In this document: in pieces, positions 1-7,504 of the stretch
Numbering within the stretch: position 1 is the first letter of the stretch
Layout: each line of letters starts with the position of its first letter
Assembly (NCBI RefSeq): GCF_014773485.1
Contig: NZ_JACXBP010000007.1
Location: 186,001-250,000 of the forward strand
Reading direction: 5' to 3'
Length of the DNA stretch: 64,000 nt
From: Erwinia aphidicola
Lineage (GTDB): Bacteria; Pseudomonadota; Gammaproteobacteria; Enterobacterales; Enterobacteriaceae
Program-made: the position numbers and the translations under genes
The notes under the pieces: model-generated
Seen by the model: the letters and a program-made list of their open reading frames with translations, nothing else
What the model was told of the DNA's origin: nothing
Databases searched by the model: none

Positions 1-523
1 GACATACTTTCGGCTCCTTCATCCTGATGGGCTCTTTAATCGGGTAGTTGGCATTTTTTGGCGACCAGCAGCTGGTTGTCACCTTCACTTCATCGCAGGG
101 CAGAAAATGCACCGTGATTCCGCAGGTGTCCTGACCGTTGTAATCGGGGAGCGGCACGGTTTTGCTGTGCTGGCGTTTTTGAGCATCAATTTCTTTCTTC
201 CAAGCTTTGTATTTAGCTCTGTCTGCAAATCCGGGGAACCCTTTGGACCCCCCAACTCCCGTTTCCCAGTCAATACGCACCATCATTCCCGGCTTCCACT
301 GAGCCGGGACGCTGTAGCAGCAGCCCCCGCCGCCACCCTGATACGGGCCGATAATATCGATGCCCGACTGGCCGTCGACGCTAAAATTATTGACCGCCCA
401 GTGGGTGTGGTTGATGGCCTTTATTGTGCCACCACCGCCGCCCCGGGCCTGAGCGACGGGCTGCGAGCAGCCGGATAACAGTAAGAGTCCCGCCAGCAGC
501 GGGCTTAACAACGTAAGTTTCAT
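1..523 (-). CDS. DUF3304 lipoprotein, Tli1-type T6SS immunity protein (partial at left edge)
   Basis: Reads from an ATG at 521-523 with no stop before the window edge; by comparison with its paralogues only about two codons are missing. A hydrophobic leader ends in lipobox LSGC (Cys19), so the product should be a lipoprotein. A Gly-rich stretch, a Gly5-Cys-Cys motif and later Cys residues (DTCG, LPCD, TSC) are shared with the other copies. DUF3304 includes Tli1, the periplasmic inhibitor of the Tle1 phospholipase effector; immunity function here is inferred. It is the most distal copy in the window and differs near the C-terminus (CWSPKNANYP in place of CYTYGSPAYP). AAAGGAAAT lies upstream as ribosome site. 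Confidence 0.8.
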   Translation of the reverse strand, partial: MKLTLLSPLLAGLLLLSGCSQPVAQARGGGGGTIKAINHTHWAVNNFSVDGQSGIDIIGPYQGGGGGCCYSVPAQWKPGMMVRIDWETGVGGSKGFPGFADRAKYKAWKKEIDAQKRQHSKTVPLPDYNGQDTCGITVHFLPCDEVKVTTSCWSPKNANYPIKEPIRMKEPKVC

Positions 524-553
524 CTGAATTTCCTTTTGTTTTGGCTTCCGGTG

Positions 554-788
554 TTACTGCCTGAAATCATTTAACCCTGCCCACCTGCGATGAACATGGC
601 TAAATCATTTTTTATTCCCCCTGCTCAAAAGAATGACTGAATATTCCGGCGGTATATTTAATGGTGATTTAATTCGATAGATATCGGGATGGAGGTTATT
701 CCCGGTGCCGTCAAAAAACAGACTGATATGTACGTTTAAAAGCAAGTGGCGGATTCAACGCCAGATCGGTATCGGTTACCTTGGACAT
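554..788 (-). pseudogene. Remnant of DUF2235 (Tle1-type) effector gene, copy a
   Basis: Starts at ATG 786-788, inside the last codons of the upstream DUF3304 gene, but reads only MSKVTDTDLALNPP plus 11 residues before a stop at 711. Out of frame, the DUF2235 signature HISLFFDGTGNN can still be read at about 690-725. The 3' end (554-604) keeps the conserved tail HVHRRWAGLNDFRQ and stop. The segment between the WxPP and CCK motifs and the whole catalytic region are missing, so it cannot make an active lipase. Confidence 0.7.
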
Positions 789-1300
789 ACTTTTGGCTCC
801 TTCATCCTGATGGGCTCTTTAATCGGGTAGGCCGGGCTGCCGTAGGTGTAGCAGCTGGTGGTGACCTTTACCTCATCGCAGGGCAGAAAATGCACCGTGA
901 TACCGCAGGTATCCTGACCGTTGTAATCGGGGAGAGGCACGGTTTTGCTGTGCTGGCGTTTTTGAGCATCAATTTTTTTCTTCCAAGCTAGATATTTGTC
1001 ATCATTTCCAAATCCAGGGAATCCATCCGTGTCTCCAACACCCGTTTCCCAATCAATACGTACCATCATTCCCGGCTTCCACTGAGCAGGTGTGCTGTAG
1101 CAGCAGCCCCCGCCGCCACCCTGATACGGCCCGATAATATCGATGCCCGACTGGCCGTCGACGCTAAAGTTATTGACCGCCCAGTGGGTGTGGTTGATGG
1201 CGTCAATGGTGCCGCCGCCCCGAGCCTGAGCGGCGGGCTGCGAGCAGCCGGATAACAGCAAGAGTCCCGCCAGCAGCGAGCTTAACAACGTGAGTTTCAT
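776..1300 (-). CDS. DUF3304 lipoprotein, class A immunity paralogue
   Basis: 174 residues. The signal peptide MKLTLLSSLLAGLLLLSGC ends in a lipobox with Cys19, followed by a Gly-rich linker, the Gly5-Cys-Cys motif near residue 60, and C-terminal DTCG, LPCD and TSC cysteines likely to form periplasmic disulfides. The family (DUF3304) includes Tli1, which blocks the T6SS phospholipase Tle1. The central segment after WETG (VGDTDGFPGFGNDDKY) differs from the neighbouring copies, while both ends are nearly identical to them. It ends KVCPR where others end KVCPK. Its stop region overlaps the start of effector remnant a by 13 nt, the translational coupling expected of an immunity-effector pair. Confidence 0.85.
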   Translation of the reverse strand: MKLTLLSSLLAGLLLLSGCSQPAAQARGGGTIDAINHTHWAVNNFSVDGQSGIDIIGPYQGGGGGCCYSTPAQWKPGMMVRIDWETGVGDTDGFPGFGNDDKYLAWKKKIDAQKRQHSKTVPLPDYNGQDTCGITVHFLPCDEVKVTTSCYTYGSPAYPIKEPIRMKEPKVCPR

Positions 1301-1330
1301 CTGACTTTCCTTTTGTTTTGGCTTCCGGTG

Positions 1331-1570
1331 TTACTGCCTGAAATCATTTAACCCTGCCCACCTGCGATGAACATGGCTGAATCATTTTTTTACTCTCCCT
1401 GTTGAAAATAAGAATGACTGAATATTCCGGCGGTATATTTAATGGTGATTTAAGTCTAGCGATGTCGGGAATGAGGTTATTCCCAGTGCCGTTAAATACT
1501 GTCCAATATACGGCGATTTACAGCACGGCGGCGGGCTCCACGCCAGATCGGTATCGGTTACTTTGGACAT
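1331..1570 (-). pseudogene. Remnant of DUF2235 effector gene, copy b
   Basis: Starts at ATG 1568-1570 overlapping the end of the immunity gene at 1558. A 43-residue reading frame (to 1439) begins MSKVTDTDLAWSPPPCCKS: the segment between the two proline motifs has been deleted in frame and the DUF2235 motif that should follow is shifted out of frame. The conserved 16-codon effector tail remains at 1331-1381. Confidence 0.7.
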
Positions 1571-2088
1571 ACTTTCGGCTCCTTCATCCTGAGGGGCTCT
1601 TTAATCGGGTAGGCCGGGCTGCCGTAGGTGTAGCAGCTGGTGGTCACCTTTACCTCATCGCAGGGCAGAAAATGCACCGTGATACCGCAGGTATCCTGAC
1701 CGTTATAATCGGGGAGAGGCACAGTTTTGCTGTGCTGGCGTTTTTGAGCATCAATGTCTTTCTTCCATGCAAGATATTTCTGCCTGTTCTCATAGCCAGG
1801 AAAATCCATTGAATATCCTATCCCCGTTTCCCAATCAATACGTACCATCATTCCCGGCTTCCACTGAGCCGGGACGCTGTAGCAGCAGCCCCCGCCACCG
1901 CCCTGATACGGCCCGATAATATCGATGCCCGACTGGCCGTTTACGCTAAAGTTATTGACCGCCCAGTGGGTGTGGTTGATGGCGTCAATGGTGCCACCGC
2001 CGCCGCCCCGAGCCTGAGCGGCGGGCTGCGAGCAGCCGGATAACAGCAAGAGTCCCGCCAGCAGCGGGCTTAACAACGTGAGTTTCAT
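1558..2088 (-). CDS. DUF3304 lipoprotein, class A immunity paralogue
   Basis: 176 residues, leader MKLTLLSPLLAGLLLLSGC with lipobox Cys19. Same domain plan as the other class A copies: Gly-rich linker, TIDAINHTHWAVNNFS, IIGPYQGGGGGCC, WKPGMMVRIDWETG, then a variable centre (IGYSMDFPGYENRQKY) and the conserved end PLPDYNGQDTCG through KEPKVCPK. Predicted periplasmic immunity protein against a Tle1-type phospholipase; the function is inferred from family and from the overlapping effector remnant. AGGAAGGTC precedes the ATG. Confidence 0.85.
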   Translation of the reverse strand: MKLTLLSPLLAGLLLLSGCSQPAAQARGGGGGTIDAINHTHWAVNNFSVNGQSGIDIIGPYQGGGGGCCYSVPAQWKPGMMVRIDWETGIGYSMDFPGYENRQKYLAWKKDIDAQKRQHSKTVPLPDYNGQDTCGITVHFLPCDEVKVTTSCYTYGSPAYPIKEPLRMKEPKVCPK

Positions 2089-2118
2089 CTGACCTTCCTT
2101 TTGTTTTGGCTTCCGGTT

Positions 2119-2487
2119 TTACTGCCTGAAATCAATTAACCCTGCCCACCTGCGATGAACATGGCTGAATCATCTTTTTTATTTGGCTATTACAGAAAAA
2201 AATAAATGTTCTACATTCCATTTATCTATGCGAAATTATTTAGTTCGATAGATATCGAAATTGAGGTTATTACCGATACCGTCAAAAAACAGATTGATAT
2301 GCAGGGTCTTGCAGCACGGCGGTTCAACAATGCGGTTGGCGGCAAGGCACAGTTCATCGTGGTACTTCTGCTCCTCGCTGTCCTGCTTGCGGCAGTTTTC
2401 ACCCACCAGCGCAGTCTGTGATGGTAGCCTTCCCTGCTCAGGGAACTGCGGCGGATACCAGGCCAGATCGGTGATTATTTTGGACAT
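2119..2487 (-). pseudogene. Remnant of DUF2235 effector gene, copy c
   Basis: Keeps the first 83 codons (2236-2487) and the last 16 (2119-2169); everything between is gone. The N-terminal piece runs from MSKIITDLAWYPPQFP to LHINLFFDGIGNN, the hallmark start of the DUF2235 alpha/beta-hydrolase domain of Tle1 phospholipases, then meets a stop after about seven residues. The DGTGNN motif carries T-to-I here. The start codon overlaps the end of the DUF3304 gene at 2475. A short peptide could still be translated; an enzyme could not. Confidence 0.75.
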
Positions 2488-3071
2488 ACTTTTGGCTCCT
2501 TCATCCTTAAAGGTTCTTTAATCGGGTAATCTGGATAATCATAACGAGAGCAACTGGTGGTGACTTTCACCTGGTCACAAGGTAAAAAATGAACAACAAT
2601 GCCACAGGTTTTTTGGCCGGTGTAGTCAGGGAGGGGAACCGTTGCGGAATGCTGTTTGTTCATGGACTTTATTTTTTGAAACCGTGCGCGATGTTGTAAA
2701 GCATAATTATCCCAAGCTTGATCTCTTTCTTTTTCTGACATTCCCGCAGTTTTCGGTTGCTTAGGAAGTGGAATGTCAGGCACATCGCTCGCAAAAGCTA
2801 CTCCAGTTACCCAATCAACCCTGACCGTCATTCCCGGCTGCCACTGTTTCGGCACGCCGAAGCAGCAACCGCCCCCCCCACCCTGATAGGGCCCAATGAC
2901 ATCGAGGCCAGACTGTCCGTTAACACTAAATTGATTGATCGCCCATTTGGTATGGTTGATGGCCTCAATGGTGCCACCACCCCCGCCCTGGTATTCCGCC
3001 TGGGCACTCTGCTGACCGCATCCTGCCAGCAGCAATATGCCGCACAGCACGCTGGATATTCTTAATCTCAT
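2475..3071 (-). CDS. DUF3304 lipoprotein, class B immunity paralogue
   Basis: 198 residues from ATG 3069-3071, chosen over an in-frame ATG at 3119 because AGGAAGAG lies just upstream and the lipoprotein leader MRLRISSVLCGILLLAGC (Cys18) starts there. Class B has EYQGGGGG and TIEAINHTKW where class A has ARGGG and TIDAINHTHW, and a longer central segment (DVPDIPLPKQPKTAGMSEK and a predicted helix) before PLPDYTGQKTCG. Predicted T6SS immunity lipoprotein (DUF3304, Tli1 family). The effector remnant c starts inside its last codons. Confidence 0.85.
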   Translation of the reverse strand: MRLRISSVLCGILLLAGCGQQSAQAEYQGGGGGTIEAINHTKWAINQFSVNGQSGLDVIGPYQGGGGGCCFGVPKQWQPGMTVRVDWVTGVAFASDVPDIPLPKQPKTAGMSEKERDQAWDNYALQHRARFQKIKSMNKQHSATVPLPDYTGQKTCGIVVHFLPCDQVKVTTSCSRYDYPDYPIKEPLRMKEPKVCPK

Positions 3072-3102
3072 TACGCTCTTCCTTTTGTTTAGGCTTCCGG
3101 TT

Positions 3103-3471
3103 TTACTGCCTGAAATCATTTAACCCTGCCCACCTGCGATGAACATGGCTGAATCATCTTTTTTATTTGGCTATTACAGAAAAAATAAATGTTAAACATT
3201 CTGTTTATCCATTCGGCAATTATTTAATCCGATATAAATCAACATTGAGATTATTGCCGGTGCCGTCAAAGAACAGGCTGATATGCAGGGTTTTGCAGCA
3301 CGGCGGTTCAACAATGCGGTTGGCGGCAACGCACAGTTCATCGTGGTACTTCTGCTCCTCACTGTCCTGCTTGCGGCAGTTTTCACCCACCAGCGCAGCC
3401 TGTGATGGTAGCCTTCCCTGCTCAGGGAACTGCGGCGGATACCAGGCCAGATCGGTGATTATTTCGGACAT
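3103..3471 (-). pseudogene. Remnant of DUF2235 effector gene, copy d
   Basis: N-terminal 83 codons (3220-3471) with an intact LHISLFFDGTGNN motif, then a stop; the conserved 3' tail is at 3103-3153. Identical in plan to remnants c, e and f, and the residues after about 25 are identical to remnant e, so these two separated recently or have been homogenised. Confidence 0.75.
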
Positions 3472-4056
3472 ACTTTCGGCTCCTTCATCCTTAAAGGCTC
3501 TTTAATCGGGTGGCGCGGATTACCATAATCAGCGCAGCTGGTGGTGACCTTCACCTGATCACAGGGAAGAAAATGCACGGTAATCCCGCAGGTTTTCTGG
3601 CCGGTGTAATCAGGGAGAGGTACGGTGAGCAGGTGAGTTTTACTCAACGCTTTAATTTTTTGAAACCATTTCTGCCGTTCTTCAAAATATTGCATGGCTT
3701 TCAAATGTGCGTTTTTCGCGTCCAAACCATTGAAATTGGGTCGTTTAGGTTCTGGAATTTCTGGAACATCGCTTGCACTTGCGACTCCTGTTACCCAATC
3801 CACCCTAACCGTCATGCCCGGCTGCCACTGTTTTGGCACGCCGAAGCAGCACCCCCCCCCCACCACCTTGATAAGGACCAATTGAATCAAGACCGGACTG
3901 CCCATTAACGCTGAACCAACTGATTGCCCATTTGGTGTAATTGATAGCCTCAATGGTGCCACCACCACCGCCCTGGTATTCCGCCTGGGCACTCTGCTGG
4001 CCGCATCCTGCCAGTAGCAATATGCCGCATAGCACGCTGGATATTCTTAATCTCAT
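3459..4056 (-). pseudogene. DUF3304 class B immunity gene with frameshift in a G10 tract
   Basis: 598 nt where the intact class B paralogues have 597. The frame is open from ATG 4054-4056 through the lipobox and Gly codons, then a run of ten G (3852-3861 on the plus strand as C) shifts it; a correct reading needs nine. Downstream, the whole remaining sequence is intact in the shifted frame to the stop at 3459 (GVPKQWQPG to KEPKVCPK). The defect is therefore one extra base in a homopolymer, which could be a recent loss, a reversible slippage switch or a sequencing error. The region around it is otherwise well preserved. Confidence 0.8.
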
Positions 4057-4087
4057 TACGCTCTTCCTTTTGTTTGGGCTTCCGGTT

Positions 4088-4454
4088 TTACTGCCTGAAA
4101 TCATTTAACCCTGCCCACCTGCGGTGGACATGGCTGAATCATCTTTTATTTGGCTATTACAGAAAAAATAAATGTTAAACATTCTGTTTATCTATTCGGC
4201 AATTATTTAATCCGATATAAATCAACATTGAGATTATTGCCGGTGCCGTCAAAGAACAGGCTGATATGCAGGGTTTTGCAGCACGGCGGTTCAACAATGC
4301 GGTTGGCGGCAACGCACAGTTCATCGTGGTACTTCTGCTCCTCACTGTCCTGCTTGCGGCAGTTTTCTCCGACCAGCGCAGCCTGCGTCGGCATTCTTTC
4401 CAGGCCGGGAAACTCTGGTGGGTACCAGGCCAGATCGGTGATTATTTCGGACAT
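4088..4454 (-). pseudogene. Remnant of DUF2235 effector gene, copy e
   Basis: 83-codon N-terminal piece (4203-4454) beginning MSEIITDLAWYPPEFPG and ending just after LFFDGTGNN, plus the conserved tail at 4088-4138. In this tail the V and H codons of HVHRRW differ from other copies only at silent positions (GTC, CAC). Confidence 0.75.
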
Positions 4455-5038
4455 ACTTTCGGCTCCTTCATCCTTAAAGGCTCTTTAATCGGGTGACGCG
4501 GATTACCATAATCAGCGCAGCTGGTGGTAACCTTCACCTGATCACAGGGCAGAAAATGCACGGTAATCCCACAGGTTTTCTGGCCGGTATAGTCAGGTAC
4601 CAGCACGTGTCGTGAATGGGTTTGACTAAGTGTTTTTATTTTTTTATACCATTCACGGAGTGCTTCAGTATATTGGCTAGCTTTTAAATCTGCCGTTTTA
4701 GCATCGAGATTATTCAGACTGGGACGTTTGGGTTTAGGTATATTGGGTACATCACTGGCATATGCTACACCTGTTGTCCAGTCTACTGTTACCGTCATTC
4801 CCGGCTGCCACTGTTTCGGCACGCCGAAGCAGCAACCGCCCCCCCCACCCTGATAGGGCCCAATGACATCGAGACCAGACTGCCCGTTAACACTAAATTG
4901 ATTGATCGCCCATTTGGTATGGTTGATGGCCTCAATGGTGCCACCACCGCCGCCCTGATATTCCGCCTGGACACTCTGCTGGCCGCATCCTGCCAGTAGC
5001 AATATGCCGCACAGCACGCTGGATATTCTTAATCTCAT
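4442..5038 (-). CDS. DUF3304 lipoprotein, class B immunity paralogue
   Basis: 198 residues from ATG 5036-5038, leader MRLRISSVLCGILLLAGC (Cys18). Nearly identical to the 2475-3071 copy up to WQPGMTV, then divergent through the centre (DVPNIPKPKRPSLNNLDAKT, a charged predicted helix, SRHVLVPDY) and conserved again from YTGQKTCG to the end. The C-terminal ADYGNPRHPIKEP is shared with the frameshifted copy at 3459. Predicted periplasmic T6SS immunity lipoprotein; the changed central segment may set which phospholipase variant it binds, which is inference. Confidence 0.85.
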   Translation of the reverse strand: MRLRISSVLCGILLLAGCGQQSVQAEYQGGGGGTIEAINHTKWAINQFSVNGQSGLDVIGPYQGGGGGCCFGVPKQWQPGMTVTVDWTTGVAYASDVPNIPKPKRPSLNNLDAKTADLKASQYTEALREWYKKIKTLSQTHSRHVLVPDYTGQKTCGITVHFLPCDQVKVTTSCADYGNPRHPIKEPLRMKEPKVCPK

Positions 5039-5069
5039 TACGCTCTTCATTTTGTTTAGGCTTCCGGTT

Positions 5070-5437
5070 TTACTGCCTGAAATCATTCAACCCTGCCCAC
5101 CTGCGATGGACATGGCTGAATCATCTTTTTTATTTGGCTATTACAGAAAAATAAATGTTCAACATTCCATTTATCTATGCGGAAATTATTTAGTTCGTTA
5201 GATATCGAAATTGCGGTTATTGCCGGTGCCGTCAAAAAACAGGCTGATATGCAGCGATTTACAGCACGGCGGCTCCACGCGCTGCCCGGCAGCCATGCAC
5301 AGCTCCTGGCGGTAATTACGTTCGCTGCTGTTCTGCTGATGGCAGTGCTGCCCGACCAGCAGCGGCTGGCTGGGCAGGCGCCCCTGCGCCGGAAACGGTG
5401 GCGGGCTCCACGCCAGGTCGGTGATTATTTCGGACAT
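5070..5437 (-). pseudogene. Remnant of DUF2235 effector gene, copy f
   Basis: 79-codon N-terminal piece (5198-5437) with a distinct middle (PPPFPAQGRLPSQPLLVGQH) and LHISLFFDGTGNN, ending in a stop directly after NNRNFDI. Tail at 5070-5120 with a silent TTG for TTA change. It is the most divergent of the longer remnants and may come from a different effector allele. Confidence 0.75.
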
Positions 5438-5955
5438 ACTTTCGGCTCCTTCATCCTTAAAGGCTCTTTTATCGGGTAGGCCGGACTGCCGTAGGTGTAG
5501 CAGCTGGTCGTCACCTTCACTTCATCGCAGGGCAGAAAATGCACCGTGATTCCGCAGGTATCCTGACCGTTGTAGTCGGGGAGAGGCACGGTTTTGCTGT
5601 GCTGTCGTTTTTGAGCATCAATTTTTTTCTTCCAGGCTAGATATTTTTCTTCATCTGCAAAACCGGGAAAACCAGCTCACGAACCTTGCCCCGTTTCCCA
5701 GTCAATACGCACCATCATTCCCGGCTTCCACTGAGCTGGGACGCTGTAGCAGCAGCCGCCACCACCGCCCTGATACGGCCCGATGATATCGATGCCCGAC
5801 TGGCCGTTGGCGCTAAAGTGATTGACCGCCCAGTGGGTGTGGTTGATGGCGTCAATGGTGCCACCGCCGCCGCCCCGAGCCTGAGCGGCGGGCTGCGAGC
5901 AGCCGGATAACAGCAAGAGTCCCGCCAGCAGCGGGCTTAACAACGTGAGTTTCAT
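5425..5955 (-). pseudogene. DUF3304 class A immunity gene with an internal stop
   Basis: 177 codons, the same length as the intact 1558-2088 copy, with lipobox leader and all the conserved cysteines, but a TGA at 5677-5679 interrupts it after WETGQGS (residue 92). The frame after the stop is undamaged to KEPKVCPK at 5425. The truncated product would keep the lipid anchor and the Cys-Cys motif but lack DTCG, LPCD and TSC. The single lesion suggests recent inactivation. Confidence 0.8.
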
Positions 5956-5985
5956 CTGACCTTCCTTTTGTTTTGGCTTCCGGTT

Positions 5986-6225
5986 TTACTGCCTGAAATC
6001 AATTAACCCTGCCCACCTGCGATGAACATGGCTAAATCATTTTTTTACTCTCCCTGTTGAAAATAAGAATGACTGAATACTCCGGCGGTATATTTAATGA
6101 TGATTTAATCCGACAGGCATCGGGAATAAGGTTATTGCCGGTGCCGTCAAAAAACAGGCTGATATGCACGTTTAAAAGCACGGCGGCAGACTCCACGCCA
6201 GATCGGTATCGGTTACTTCGGACAT
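5986..6225 (-). pseudogene. Remnant of DUF2235 effector gene, copy g
   Basis: Starts at ATG 6223-6225, overlapping the end of the first immunity gene, and stops after 17 residues (MSEVTDTDLAWSLPPCF). Degenerate DUF2235 signature sequence can be followed out of frame to about 6110, and the 16-codon effector tail remains at 5986-6036. It resembles remnants a and b, which lack the same middle segment and share VTDTDLA. Confidence 0.7.
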
Positions 6226-6767
6226 ATTTTCGGCTCCTTCATCCTGATGGGCTCTTTTATCGGGTAGGCCGGGCTGCCGTAGGTGTAGCAGCTGGTAGTC
6301 ACCTTCACTTCATCGCAGGGCAGAAAATGCACCGTGATTCCGCAGGTGTCCTGACCGTTGTAATCGGGGAGCGGCACGGTTTTACTGTGCTGTCGTTTTT
6401 GAGCATCAATTTCTTTCCTCCAAGCTTTGTATTTAGCTCTGTCTGCAAATCCGGGGAACCCTTTGGACCCCCCAACTCCCGTTTCCCAGTCAATACGCAC
6501 CATCATTCCCGGCTTCCACTGAGCCGGGACGCTGTAGCAGCAGCCCCCGCCACCACCCTGATACGGGCCAATAATATCGATGCCCGACTGGCCGTTGACG
6601 CTAAAATTATTGACCGCCCAGTGGGTGTGGTTGATGGCGTCAATGGTGCCACCACCGCCGCCACGGGCCTGAGCGACGGGCTGCGAGCAACCGGATAACA
6701 GCAGCAGTCCCGCAGCTAAAACGCAGAATGTGATATGTATCAGACCGTTTCTCCGCCGGTATGCCAT
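6213..6767 (-). CDS. DUF3304 lipoprotein, class A immunity paralogue with altered leader
   Basis: 184 residues. First immunity gene after the DUF4123 gene, which it overlaps by 28 nt. From CSQPVAQA on it is a normal class A copy, but its leader is different: MAYRRRNGLIHITFCVLAAGLLLLSGC, with lipobox Cys27, where the other class A genes have MKLTLL. The usual AAAGGAAGGTCAG leader is also absent, so the 5' end was probably rebuilt by recombination into the DUF4123 3' end. The central segment (GSKGFPGFADRAKYKAW) is almost the same as in the copy at the left edge of the window. Predicted Tle1-neutralising lipoprotein. Confidence 0.8.
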   Translation of the reverse strand: MAYRRRNGLIHITFCVLAAGLLLLSGCSQPVAQARGGGGGTIDAINHTHWAVNNFSVNGQSGIDIIGPYQGGGGGCCYSVPAQWKPGMMVRIDWETGVGGSKGFPGFADRAKYKAWRKEIDAQKRQHSKTVPLPDYNGQDTCGITVHFLPCDEVKVTTSCYTYGSPAYPIKEPIRMKEPKICPK

Positions 6768-7504
6768 TTTTTTACCACCCAGGCCTCGCGTGCATCATCC
6801 AGAACAATGCCCAGTTCCGTGGCTTCTACCATGCCCTGATAACAGTGTGAGAACAGTGCCTGCTGTGATTCATAAACCCCTGCCGGCGGTGCACAGTGTT
6901 CCAGCAAAACCATGACATCACAGACGCACATCAGGCGATCCAGCTGGCGGTCGCTAAGATCCGTTTTCTGGCTTTTCTCACCGCGTAGCGGAGGTTGACC
7001 GATTCCATTGATAGCGCATGAGCTGCCATCCATATCCTGCCATGCCCAGAACAGTACGGGTCGCAGTAAAGCGTGCTGCTGCTCAACGGTGAGCACGTGG
7101 GAAAAAAGCAGCGGGAAGATGCGCGTATCGTAAAAGCGTAATATCCCGCCCCTGCCTTCCTGAGTAATATCGATGCACTGCGTTAGCCAGCCTGCCAGGG
7201 AGGCAAAGGGCCACGCTGAGCACAGCAGCAACAGCGGGGCCTGAGCGGCGGCCTGCTGGCTGATCTCCTGCAGCCACTGCATCTGTTGAGCATCATCAAC
7301 GGTAACGCGCGCAATTAGCGGCGCTTCATCGACAATAAATCCTTCCGGCAGCCCGTGATATAGCGACTGCCATTCTACTGAAAGTGCATTCAGCGCAGGG
7401 ATAACGCCAAAGTCCAGCCCGGCCTGATCGACGATGATATCCAGATGATCGTTGCCCGATGCACGACAGGTCGCGGCCACTTCTTCAATCCACCTCGTGG
7501 TCAT
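6740..7504 (-). CDS. DUF4123 T6SS effector adaptor (Tap/TEC type)
   Basis: 254 residues from ATG 7502-7504, which overlaps the vgrG stop in an ATGA; an upstream in-frame start at 7558 is inside vgrG and lacks a ribosome site. DUF4123 proteins act in the cytoplasm as chaperone adaptors that dock a cognate effector on the tip of the VgrG encoded next to them. Position directly after vgrG and before the immunity array fits that role, so its original cargo was presumably the DUF2235 lipase whose remnants follow. The identity rests on the conserved layout (hydrophobic centre, RFYDTRIFPLL, VLFWAWQD) and context. Confidence 0.8.
   Translation of the reverse strand: MTTRWIEEVAATCRASGNDHLDIIVDQAGLDFGVIPALNALSVEWQSLYHGLPEGFIVDEAPLIARVTVDDAQQMQWLQEISQQAAAQAPLLLLCSAWPFASLAGWLTQCIDITQEGRGGILRFYDTRIFPLLFSHVLTVEQQHALLRPVLFWAWQDMDGSSCAINGIGQPPLRGEKSQKTDLSDRQLDRLMCVCDVMVLLEHCAPPAGVYESQQALFSHCYQGMVEATELGIVLDDAREAWVVKKWHTGGETV

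Larger units (their letters stand above)
1..6767 (-). repeat. Tandem array of immunity gene plus effector-remnant units
   Basis: Eight successive DUF3304 genes start at 523, 1300, 2088, 3071, 4056, 5038, 5955 and 6767, giving unit lengths of about 780, 790, 980, 985, 980, 920 and 810 bp. Each unit is: ribosome site, lipoprotein gene, overlapping effector start, deletion junction, effector 3' tail. Order from the DUF4123 side is A, A(stop), B, B(frameshift), B, A, A, A. Long near-identical stretches make it a substrate for unequal crossing over. It may continue beyond the left edge. Confidence 0.85.
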
